This document shows positions 28,743-35,867 of a stretch of 64,000 nucleotides of DNA, piece after piece. The notes beneath the pieces are model-generated. The model was given only the letters and a program-made list of their open reading frames with translations, was not told the origin of the DNA and ran no database searches. The translations under genes were made by a program, and so were the position numbers. Numbering within the stretch: position 1 is the first letter of the stretch; each line of letters starts with the position of its first letter. Source of the DNA: an uncultured Clostridia bacterium (GTDB taxonomy: Bacteria > Bacillota > Clostridia > Christensenellales > Borkfalkiaceae); NCBI GenBank assembly GCA_944337235.1, contig CALVLK010000001.1:62001-126000 (forward strand), written 5' to 3'.

Positions 28743-28778
28743 GCGGGCATACCGAAACGGCGTGCCCGCCTCCTTTCT
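28743..28778 (+). terminator. Probable terminator of the ABC importer operon
   Basis: GCGGGCA and TGCCCGC arms with an inner CCG-AAA-CGG stem, then CTCCTTTCTT. The T-tract is imperfect. Confidence 0.7.
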
Positions 28779-28814
28779 TGGCGAAAAAATATAAAATTTT
28801 AGTATTTATGCCAG

Positions 28815-28863
28815 ACACAATACTGTGTAAGGCTTGACACACGTCCGTATCTTGTGATATACT
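28815..28863 (+). promoter_or_regulatory. Promoter and possible operator of the PadR-domain gene
   Basis: TTGACA (28834), 18 bases, TATACT (28858). Upstream, ACACA-ATAC-TGTGT at 28815-28828 is an inverted repeat of the kind PadR dimers use (ATGT/ACAT-like), so self-control is possible. Confidence 0.7.
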
Positions 28864-28910
28864 GTATCAAAAGGCACAATCTGCCCATTTTTACAACAGG
28901 AGGCGCCACT

Positions 28911-31157
28911 ATGGATGAAGAGATTCGCGAAGGCGAACCCCAAGGCACCGATGAAAATTACGATTATGATCTGTTTGCATATGCGTCCATGCAGAACCCT
29001 GCTGCGGATGCAGAACAGGGGCAGGCAAATGCAGACGAACAGCAGCCCGAACCCGAACGGGAGACCCCTGCCGAAGCGCCTGCACCCCTGCCCGCTCCTT
29101 CCGTGACGGCGCTGCCCGCCGCTGAACCGGAAACCGCCGCGCCATCCGCGCAGGAGGACGTTGCGGCCCCTTCCGCAGAGGCCCCTTCCGAGGAGGCCGC
29201 CCCAGATGAGGAGGAGAAGGACGAGGAGGAGCGTGAGGACGACGAGCAAGATACCGAGGGCATGAAGATCAGCTCCGACCTTATTCGCGGGCACATCAAT
29301 ACCATCATTCTTCGTGCTCTCTACGACGGGGACAAGTATGGCTACGAGATCCTCGCCGAGATCGAAAAGAAGAGTCACGGGCAGTATTCGCTCAAACAGC
29401 CCTCTCTGTACAGCGCCCTCAAACGGCTGGAACGCGAGGGATACGTCACTTCCTATTGGGGCGGCTCCGTGGGCGGCGGAAGGCGCAAGTACTTCTCGCT
29501 GACGGACGACGGCAAGGCGATCGCAGAGAAGAATCAGTCGGAATGGGAGTATTCCCGCACCGTCATCGACAGCCTAATCTCTGACAAGGATTTCGATTTC
29601 AATGAGCCGGCTCCCGGCATTGTAGATATGCGCATGCTGCGCCGCTCCACCTCGCGCGTGCCCGACCGTACGCTTGACGAGGATGAGGAATACGACGGAG
29701 ACGACGATGAAGTGCAGGCGCAGGAAGAGGAGATGGAGCGCCGCCAGACAGAGTTTGAGGAGCAGCGTTCGCGCATAGAAGAGGAGCTTCACGCGCGGGA
29801 AGAGGAACTCCGCGTGCGGGAAGAGCGGCTTCGTGCAGAAGAGGAAGCGCGCAGGCAGGCCATCGAACAGGAAGAGGCGCGCATCCGAGAGAAACAGCGC
29901 CGTGCGGCCGAGGAGGAGGCAAAGCGCCTCCGCGAGGAACAGGCCGCCCTCGACGCCGCGGCGCGGCAGGAGGAAGAGGAACAGCTTCGCCGTCTGCACG
30001 AGGCGCGCCTGCAGGAAGAACAGGCACTGCGCGAGGCAGAGGCACGCCGCAGCGAGCTCAATGACGAGATCGCCCGCCGCGAGGAAGAAGAGGCAGCGCA
30101 CGCTTCCGCCCTCGCCGCAGAGAAGGAACAACAGAATGCGCGCATTCTTGAAATGGAGGGATTCATTCAGGAGCGTGCGCAGTACGAAGAACGGCTGAAA
30201 CAGCAGGAGGCAATGTTCAAGGCCAAGCACGAACGCGAACTTGCAGAACAGGAGAAGCGCATCCGCGCCGAAGACGAGCGCTTGTTCCGCGAGCGGGAAC
30301 AGCAGATGATCCATCAGAATTATCTCAATCTGATGAAACCGCCCGCAGAGCCCGAACAGCCGCCCATGTTCTATGATGCAGAGGTACAGAGCACGCGGCC
30401 CAAGAGCGAGCCTACGACAGAGCGGAGCGGCTATCGCAGCGTCATTCAAAAGTTGTTCATGAACACGGTAAAGGCGCCAAGCGACGCGCAGAACCCGCCC
30501 CCGCCCCCCGCACAGCCCACGCGCAGCAGCGCATCCCCCGCGCACGCTGCGGCGACATATACGCCGAGCGCCCCTACGCGCGAAGCGCAGCGCGAACCCG
30601 CCTATCAAAACGAACCGCAGGCGGACATCGTTCCCGTCGGCAAGATCGATTTTTACGACCTTGAAACGCGGGCGGCGCAGGACGGCATTCGCATCCGCAC
30701 CTCGGGCGGGCGCATCAAGACAGAACGCGAGGCTTCGTCGTATTCCCTTGTCCACAAAGGCAGGGCCCTATTCTTCAGCGCACTCGTCGTCTTTCTGATG
30801 TGCATTGCAGAGGGAAGCGTTGCACTCGGCCTGCAGAGTTCGCTCGGCCTTCCCCGCTTCTTCCCCTACTTCATCTGGGGAACGGGACTTGCCCTTCTGC
30901 TTGTTGCGGGGCTTGCCTATCTGAACCACTACGGCGAACGCGCGCTGCGTCAGACGGGCAATCTGTTGACGAACACCATCGTGACCTATGCGCTATGCGT
31001 GATCTTGGTGCTCATCGTGGCGCTCACGGCGCGCATCGACTTTACCGACGCCGGGCAGCTTGCAAGCTATGTCATCTTTCCCGTGATCTATTTCTTCGGG
31101 ATCGTCGTATTCGGGTTTGTGTATTATGCGCAGATCCGCCCGACGCGGGAATCATAA
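28911..31157 (+). CDS. PadR-type winged-helix protein with coiled coil and C-terminal membrane domain
   Basis: 748 residues, far longer than a usual PadR regulator (100-180). Residues 1-116 are acidic and Pro/Ala-rich, probably disordered. Residues 118-205 are a PadR winged helix: MKISSDLIRGHINTIILRAL, DKYGYEILAEIEKK, LKQPSLYSALKRLEREGYVTSYW, GGGRRKYFSLTDDGKA. Residues 260-475 are a long Glu/Arg/Ala coiled coil. A Pro-rich linker follows (476-565), then four hydrophobic helices at about 619-640, 652-672, 689-708 and 717-740. The ATG at 28911 has CAGGAGG upstream. It looks like a membrane-tethered DNA-binding protein; what it senses is unknown. It is alone in its transcription unit, flanked by terminators. 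Confidence 0.85.
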   Translation: MDEEIREGEPQGTDENYDYDLFAYASMQNPAADAEQGQANADEQQPEPERETPAEAPAPLPAPSVTALPAAEPETAAPSAQEDVAAPSAEAPSEEAAPDEEEKDEEEREDDEQDTEGMKISSDLIRGHINTIILRALYDGDKYGYEILAEIEKKSHGQYSLKQPSLYSALKRLEREGYVTSYWGGSVGGGRRKYFSLTDDGKAIAEKNQSEWEYSRTVIDSLISDKDFDFNEPAPGIVDMRMLRRSTSRVPDRTLDEDEEYDGDDDEVQAQEEEMERRQTEFEEQRSRIEEELHAREEELRVREERLRAEEEARRQAIEQEEARIREKQRRAAEEEAKRLREEQAALDAAARQEEEEQLRRLHEARLQEEQALREAEARRSELNDEIARREEEEAAHASALAAEKEQQNARILEMEGFIQERAQYEERLKQQEAMFKAKHERELAEQEKRIRAEDERLFREREQQMIHQNYLNLMKPPAEPEQPPMFYDAEVQSTRPKSEPTTERSGYRSVIQKLFMNTVKAPSDAQNPPPPPAQPTRSSASPAHAAATYTPSAPTREAQREPAYQNEPQADIVPVGKIDFYDLETRAAQDGIRIRTSGGRIKTEREASSYSLVHKGRALFFSALVVFLMCIAEGSVALGLQSSLGLPRFFPYFIWGTGLALLLVAGLAYLNHYGERALRQTGNLLTNTIVTYALCVILVLIVALTARIDFTDAGQLASYVIFPVIYFFGIVVFGFVYYAQIRPTRES

Positions 31158-31172
31158 CACAATCAATCAGGG

Positions 31173-31208
31173 AAAGAGAGGGAGGCCGCATCGGCCTCCC
31201 TCTCTTTT
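31173..31208. terminator. Bidirectional terminator between the PadR-domain gene and rho
   Basis: A 16-bp stem (AAAGAGAGGGAGGCCG and its complement) with a 3-base loop; TTTT follows on the plus strand and TTTCC on the minus strand. Confidence 0.9.
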
Positions 31209-31229
31209 GGTATAAAACGATTTCAGCGA

Positions 31230-32636
31230 TCACTGATCGAACAGTTCGCCCGCCCGCGAGAAAAATTCGCGGTTGTCCTCCGTTTGGGACAGCGCCGAAA
31301 GCGCCGCCTCCGTTCCGCAGCGCATGGCGTGCTCCCGGGCATTGAAGAATTGTTTCAGCACATCGGCGTCCAACAGGAGATCTTCGCGGCGGGTCGCGGA
31401 AAATTTCAGATCGACGGCGGGGTACACCCTTCTCTCTGCCAGCTCGCGATTAAGTAGAACTTCGGAATTACTCATTTTGCGCAGTTCTTCGTACATGGTA
31501 TCGTCGGCGGGATCGCCGGAGCGGATGAGTGCCGTGGCAATGACGGTGAGGCTTCCGCCCTCGATAAAGCTGCGCGCCGCGCCGAAGTAACGCCGGACGG
31601 CCTCCAGTCCGTCCTCGCGGCAGCTCGTATATGCCTTCATTAGCTTGTTGAGCGAATCGACGAAAACGATCGCATCGTGCCCCATCTCCGCAAGCCGCAT
31701 TGCATAGGACAGGGTGAGGCGCGCAGCACGGATATGCTGCTCGGCGCCGTCGTCGAAGGTGGTATAGCAGATCTTCATTTCCGGATAGAAGGAGCCGCGA
31801 AAATCCGTCACCTCTTCGGGGCGGGCGTCGATCAGAAGAATGGCCGGATCGCATTCCGAATGTCTGCTCACGATGGCCTGCGCCAGGCGTTTGAGCAGGG
31901 TGCTTTTTCCCGCCATGGAGGGCGCGGCAATGAGCATGCGCTGCCCTCTTCCGACGGGCACGAATGCGTCGATAAAGCGCGCACAGAGATCGGTCTGCAC
32001 GATGTCCAGATCGAATTTGTGATTCGGATAGCAGGATACAAGACGATGAAAGTCTGAACGCTGCTCATATTTTCCGATCGGCTTCCCGTTTACGCTGAGG
32101 ATCTGCGAGACCTCGGGCGTCTCCTCGCGAACGCGCAGAGCGGAAGTACAACAGACGAGATCCCCCTCGCGCAGCTGCATGACGCGGATCGTCTGCTCGC
32201 TCACAAATACGTCGCACGCCTCGTCCGGGCGGCAATTTGCCGCGCGCAGAAAACCATATCCTGCAGGTAAAATCTCCAAGAGGCCGGACATCTTCTCGCT
32301 GCGTTTGGGTGCAGGCGGTGCGCTGGGCATGGGGGAAGCGACCTCAAGCATCCCCACGGGGTACTTCGTCTCATTGCTGCGCCGAATGTCAGCAATGTGC
32401 TGAATGACTTCAGGGTCGAGATAGTTCTGTTTGACGGGTGCGCCGCGGTTGGTCTTGGGCACGGGAAGCGTCCGCCCCATCAGGATATTACAGAGGGCGT
32501 CGATAAAGGCGCTCTTGCTCGTCCCGGAAGCGGAGGCCCCAAGACGCCTTGCAAGTACGCGCAGAACGGCAACGGAGAGCGTCTCAAAATATTCTCTGAA
32601 CTCCCGTTCCAATTTTGTCATCTCTTGTTCGCTCAT
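31230..32636 (-). CDS. rho: Divergent transcription termination factor Rho
   Basis: 468 residues. Rho layout: N-terminal helical and basic region, an RNA-binding cold-shock domain (SGLLEILPAGYGFLR at 117-131, CDVFVSEQTIRVMQLREGDLV), and the RecA-type ATPase. The P-loop is PSMAGKST (239-246), where E. coli has PPKAGKT. The motif LLIDERPEEVT reads LLIDARPEEVT: Ala271 replaces the Glu equivalent to E. coli E211, which activates the attacking water. Walker B Asp327 (VFVDS) and the Arg in SATRRED (416) remain. The Q-loop region is about 10 residues shorter (TSCREDGLEAVRRYFGAAR). Whether it is an active helicase is doubtful. Start overlaps the upstream MBL gene by 4 bases (ATGA). Confidence 0.88.
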   Translation of the reverse strand: MSEQEMTKLEREFREYFETLSVAVLRVLARRLGASASGTSKSAFIDALCNILMGRTLPVPKTNRGAPVKQNYLDPEVIQHIADIRRSNETKYPVGMLEVASPMPSAPPAPKRSEKMSGLLEILPAGYGFLRAANCRPDEACDVFVSEQTIRVMQLREGDLVCCTSALRVREETPEVSQILSVNGKPIGKYEQRSDFHRLVSCYPNHKFDLDIVQTDLCARFIDAFVPVGRGQRMLIAAPSMAGKSTLLKRLAQAIVSRHSECDPAILLIDARPEEVTDFRGSFYPEMKICYTTFDDGAEQHIRAARLTLSYAMRLAEMGHDAIVFVDSLNKLMKAYTSCREDGLEAVRRYFGAARSFIEGGSLTVIATALIRSGDPADDTMYEELRKMSNSEVLLNRELAERRVYPAVDLKFSATRREDLLLDADVLKQFFNAREHAMRCGTEAALSALSQTEDNREFFSRAGELFDQ

Positions 32637-33274
32637 ATGCCCTTCCCTGCGTCCAATACAATGATATTTGCCGTCGTTCCTTGGGGCGGAAATTCACAAT
32701 GATTGCAGTGCGCAAACCGGATTTCCTCCCGCGGGAAACGCGAAAGGAAGGCCTCGGGCGGATCGATATCGACGGTCGAGCCGGGGAGTGCATAGTGCAT
32801 GGGGATCGTAAACGCGGGGTCGATCAGGCAGATATAGGTATGCGCCGTCCCGGCGTCGATGGTGTAATTGCCCCCGACGGGGATGAGCAGCACGTCCGGT
32901 TTGCCGATCTGCGCCAAAAGCCGCCGCGAGGGCGCCTCGCCGAGATCGCCGAGGTGACAGATCTTAAGCCCGTCGATCAAAAATTCAAAGATGAGCACAC
33001 TGCCGCGCTTGCGCCCCATCGCGTCGTCGTGAAAGGCAGGAAAGGCGCGGATCGATACGCCGCCCCGTTCATATTCCCCTGCGCGATCCAACACCTCGGG
33101 GGCGTCTACGGCAGAGGCGTTGTTGTGATCGTAATGCGCATGGCTGATCGTGATCAGATCTGCCGAAAGCCGCGGAAGCGGCAGGCCGATCGCACCGAAC
33201 GGGTCGCATACGATGCTGAAACCGTCGTCTGCGATCAGTCTGAAACAGGAATGACCATAATATTCTATCTTCAT
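32633..33274 (-). CDS. Metallo-beta-lactamase-fold hydrolase (COG2220)
   Basis: 213 residues. MKIEYYGHSCFRLIADDG is the usual start of COG2220 proteins; SHAHYDHNN near residue 44 is the HxHxDH zinc site, ICHLGDLGE holds the bridging Asp, and IPMHYALPGS supplies a late His. Substrate unknown; relatives include UlaG and general housekeeping hydrolases. It overlaps DUF1934 by 4 bases at its start and rho by 4 bases at its end, so the three genes are translated from one message. Confidence 0.88.
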   Translation of the reverse strand: MKIEYYGHSCFRLIADDGFSIVCDPFGAIGLPLPRLSADLITISHAHYDHNNASAVDAPEVLDRAGEYERGGVSIRAFPAFHDDAMGRKRGSVLIFEFLIDGLKICHLGDLGEAPSRRLLAQIGKPDVLLIPVGGNYTIDAGTAHTYICLIDPAFTIPMHYALPGSTVDIDPPEAFLSRFPREEIRFAHCNHCEFPPQGTTANIIVLDAGKGI

Positions 33275-33681
33275 AACTTCTCCCTTATCCGTAACAACTC
33301 TATTTCAAGGTTGAACTCATCCCCGCCGCTGCCACCGAGGCGGTATTCTAGCGAGATCGAACCATGTTCCGGAAGTGATTTTTCTTCCAGTTCCCGCAAA
33401 AAGGTATGCGAAAGTCTGTGCGTATATACCTCAAGCGAACCCGATCGCTCCCCCAGGCGTACGGTCGCGCTTGTGCGCTTTCCGCCGGAAAACGGAATAT
33501 GCAAAAGATCGCCGCGCGTCATGATGAGCGCATGCTGATAGACGGAAAGCGTAACGGGATCCCCGTCCTGCACGTAGCAAAACTGAAGCGCGCCGTCGAC
33601 GAAGGCCCCGTGCGCTTCTGCATGGAAATGACCTTTTTGCCCCGCGCTGTGGTTGGAGATCCGGATGAAATAATCGCCCAT
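33271..33681 (-). CDS. DUF1934 protein (YwiB-like), apparently leaderless
   Basis: 136 residues with the DUF1934 pattern: MGDYFIRISNHSAGQ, FCYVQDGDPVTLSVYQHALIMTRGD, LHIPFSGGKRTSATV, GSLEVYTHRLSHTFL and GSISLEYRLG. The family has a calycin-like barrel of unknown role. The ATG begins only 9 bases after the -10 box, so the message would have a leader of 2-4 bases and no Shine-Dalgarno. First gene of the DUF1934-MBL-rho operon. Confidence 0.85.
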   Translation of the reverse strand: MGDYFIRISNHSAGQKGHFHAEAHGAFVDGALQFCYVQDGDPVTLSVYQHALIMTRGDLLHIPFSGGKRTSATVRLGERSGSLEVYTHRLSHTFLRELEEKSLPEHGSISLEYRLGGSGGDEFNLEIELLRIREKL

Positions 33682-33690
33682 GGCAAAGAT

Positions 33691-33719
33691 AGTATAATGT
33701 AAAGTGGCGGATTTGTAAA
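33691..33719 (-). promoter_or_regulatory. Promoter of DUF1934-MBL-rho, start site next to the ATG
   Basis: TTTACA, 17 bases, TATACT on the minus strand; nine bases then the start codon. Confidence 0.8.
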
Positions 33720-33748
33720 GGGTTCTGTGTCGAATTTTGTCGGAGATG

Positions 33749-33777
33749 AAAAAAAATTCCGCAAAACGGAATTTTTT
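33749..33777. terminator. Bidirectional AT-rich terminator
   Basis: AAAATTCCG, five-base loop, CGGAATTTT, flanked by A and T runs. On the minus strand it ends the YgjP-like gene; TTTTTTTT follows the stem there. Confidence 0.85.
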
Positions 33778-33833
33778 GACAACATGGTATAAATGAATCG
33801 ATCAATATGTCTGAAATAATACTATGCAAAAGA

Positions 33834-34493
33834 CTAAAAGCACTCCATGACCCACTCATATGTGCGCAATGCCGCTCTGCGGCGCCGCCAGTCGGGCAGG
33901 ATCTTTTTTACTTCCTGCCAAAAGGCTGCGCTGTGGTCCATATGCCTCGTATGGCACAGTTCGTGAACGACAAGGTATTCCGCAAGTTCGACCGGCAGAA
34001 AGGCGGTACAGAAGGAAAAACGCAGCACCCCTTCTGCATTGCAGGATGCCCAACGCTTCTTTGCCGAGGAGATGAGGACGTCCTTGAAGTGAAAGCCATA
34101 CTTTGCTGAAAAATCCCGCACCAGGATCAACGTCTCCTCCCGCACACGGAATTTCAGAAGACGCCGAAAATGCTCTTCACGACGCTCCTGCGGCAGCAGC
34201 ATGACGCCATCCCCCCAGGCGGGCTTTCCGCTGCATACCCTGTATTCCTCGTCAAACAGCGTCAGCTGTGCTCCGTCTTCAAGGGAGATCGCAAATCGCT
34301 GCGCACGGGCGCTCAGCCGCCGCTCGATCCAGCGAGAGTGCCTGACCATAAACTCCTCCAATTCGTCGTCCGAATATGTCTGCGGAATCTTAATCTCAAG
34401 CACGTCGTTGCCGCGCAGCTGCAGCGAGATCGTCTTTCGGTTGGAGCGGATCACACGGATGCGAATATGGTATTTGTTCTCAAATTTATCCAT
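33834..34493 (-). CDS. YgjP-like (DUF45/WLM) zinc metallopeptidase
   Basis: 219 residues. N-terminal basic beta segment (YHIRIRVIRSNRKTISLQLRG), then KRWASCNAEGVLRFSF and the zinc motif VVHELCHTRHMDHSAAFW, i.e. HExxH with a third His five residues on, as in YgjP. Predicted cytoplasmic protease-like protein; physiological substrate unknown. The promoter at 34504-34532 places the start site within about 4 bases of the ATG, and no Shine-Dalgarno is present. Transcribed divergently from aroA. Confidence 0.9.
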   Translation of the reverse strand: MDKFENKYHIRIRVIRSNRKTISLQLRGNDVLEIKIPQTYSDDELEEFMVRHSRWIERRLSARAQRFAISLEDGAQLTLFDEEYRVCSGKPAWGDGVMLLPQERREEHFRRLLKFRVREETLILVRDFSAKYGFHFKDVLISSAKKRWASCNAEGVLRFSFCTAFLPVELAEYLVVHELCHTRHMDHSAAFWQEVKKILPDWRRRRAALRTYEWVMECF

Positions 34494-34503
34494 AAGTATT
34501 ATA

Positions 34504-34532
34504 ATTATATCACATCTATTTCAAAAAAGCAA
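34504..34532 (-). promoter_or_regulatory. Promoter of the YgjP-like gene
   Basis: TTGCTT, 17 bases, TATAAT on the minus strand. A second TATAAT immediately downstream (34498-34503) is an alternative -10 with only 4 bases to the ATG. Confidence 0.75.
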
Positions 34533-34560
34533 GTGCAATTATCCATTTTAATGATAATTC

Positions 34561-34589
34561 TTGACCCGATGCTGAAAATTTGTTATCAT
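34561..34589 (+). promoter_or_regulatory. Promoter of aroA, start site at the ATG
   Basis: TTGACC, 17 bases, TATCAT, then AAGAAT and the ATG at 34596. The expected start nucleotide is the A of the ATG. Confidence 0.8.
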
Positions 34590-34595
34590 AAGAAT

Positions 34596-35867
34596 ATGAG
34601 CTACACATGCGAGGCCTGCGATCACAACGAAAAATATTGCGCCATGGAAGTGCCTGCATCCAAGAGTATTTTCAATCGCGCCGCCCTGCTTGCAGCGCTC
34701 GCTGCGGGCGATACCCTGCTGCAAAGCGGTGCGCTTTGCGATGATTCGCTTACCTTTTTGCATGCCCTGTGCGCATTTGGGGTCAGCTGCGAAGTAACGC
34801 AGGGGGGGATCCTGGTGCATGGTGGCCTTCCGCTTTCGCGCAAAAAGGTTGAGATCGATGTGCGAGACTCCGGCACCGCCGCACGCTTTTTGAGCATGCT
34901 TGCCGCCTTCCGCGGCGGAGAATACCGTTTTATTGGATCGGAACAGATCTCGCGCCGCCCCATGCTGCATCTTTCTCTGCTTCAGGATTGCGGTGTTCTG
35001 TTCCGATTTGAACGGGAGGAATGGCATCTTCCCTTCTCCATGTATTCCGACGGGATCAACCGCAACGCCTTTTCGCTTCCGACCGATGTGAGCACGCAAT
35101 ATGCAAGCGGTCTGCTGATGGCCGCCCTATGCAACAGGTCGTCCTTTTCCCTGCAGCTGTCCGGAACGCGGACAGGGGGAAGCTACATCGCCATGACCCT
35201 GCGGCTCATGCAGGACTTCGGCGTACAGATCAGAACAGAGGGCGAACAGATCTTGGTATGCGGCACGCTCCGCTCGCCCGCATCCTACCGCGTCGAGGCG
35301 GATCTCTCCTCCGCCTGCTATCTGTACGCGCTCGCCTTTCTTTTGCGCGACCATATTCTTGTGAAAGATGTTACACTCTCCACGATGCAGAGCGACAAAA
35401 AATTTCTAACCCTGCTTGCTTCGCGCGGTATGCGCTTTGAGGAGCGGGAGCAGGGCCTATACGGCGACGCGCGCGGGGTCGGGGCGTTTGAGGGCTTCTG
35501 CGAGGATATGTCTGATTTTTCCGACCAGGTGCTCACCGCAGCGGCGCTTGCACCCTATGCCGCCACCCCCACAGTTCTCTCTCATCTTGCCCACATCCGC
35601 AACCAGGAGTGCGATCGCCTCCATGCCATCTGCCGCAACCTGACTGCGCTCGGCGTCCCCGTGGAGGAGCGCGCAGACGGCGTGACCATCTTCCCCGCAC
35701 CCATTCGCCCCGCCCGCATCAAAACTTACGGCGATCATCGCGTTGCGATGGCGTTTGCGCTGTTGCAGGCAAAACAGGAGGGCGTCGTGATCGACGATCC
35801 CTCCTGCTGCAAAAAGACGTTTCCGCAATATTTTGATATTCTGCATCGCCTCATGAACAATAGATGA
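34596..35867 (+). CDS. aroA: 3-phosphoshikimate 1-carboxyvinyltransferase (EPSP synthase)
   Basis: Sixth step of the shikimate pathway. 423 residues. The N-terminal VPASKSIFNRAALLAALAAGDT is the phosphoenolpyruvate/shikimate-phosphate loop; RDSGTAARFLSMLAAF, SSQYASGLLMAAL-like (STQYASGLLMAAL), and the C-terminal IKTYGDHRVAMAFALL are the other family blocks. The usual IKESDR segment reads HIRNQECDRLHAI. The ATG at 34596 gives the normal N-terminal length; it has no ribosome site and lies 6 bases after the -10, so the message looks leaderless. Its end overlaps the convergent GH127 gene by 17 bases. Confidence 0.94.
   Translation: MSYTCEACDHNEKYCAMEVPASKSIFNRAALLAALAAGDTLLQSGALCDDSLTFLHALCAFGVSCEVTQGGILVHGGLPLSRKKVEIDVRDSGTAARFLSMLAAFRGGEYRFIGSEQISRRPMLHLSLLQDCGVLFRFEREEWHLPFSMYSDGINRNAFSLPTDVSTQYASGLLMAALCNRSSFSLQLSGTRTGGSYIAMTLRLMQDFGVQIRTEGEQILVCGTLRSPASYRVEADLSSACYLYALAFLLRDHILVKDVTLSTMQSDKKFLTLLASRGMRFEEREQGLYGDARGVGAFEGFCEDMSDFSDQVLTAAALAPYAATPTVLSHLAHIRNQECDRLHAICRNLTALGVPVEERADGVTIFPAPIRPARIKTYGDHRVAMAFALLQAKQEGVVIDDPSCCKKTFPQYFDILHRLMNNR

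Noticed and set aside
29574..30755. 393-aa minus-strand frame opposite the PadR-domain gene
   Set aside because: Mirror of the Glu/Arg/Ala coiled-coil coding sequence; no motif and no ribosome site.
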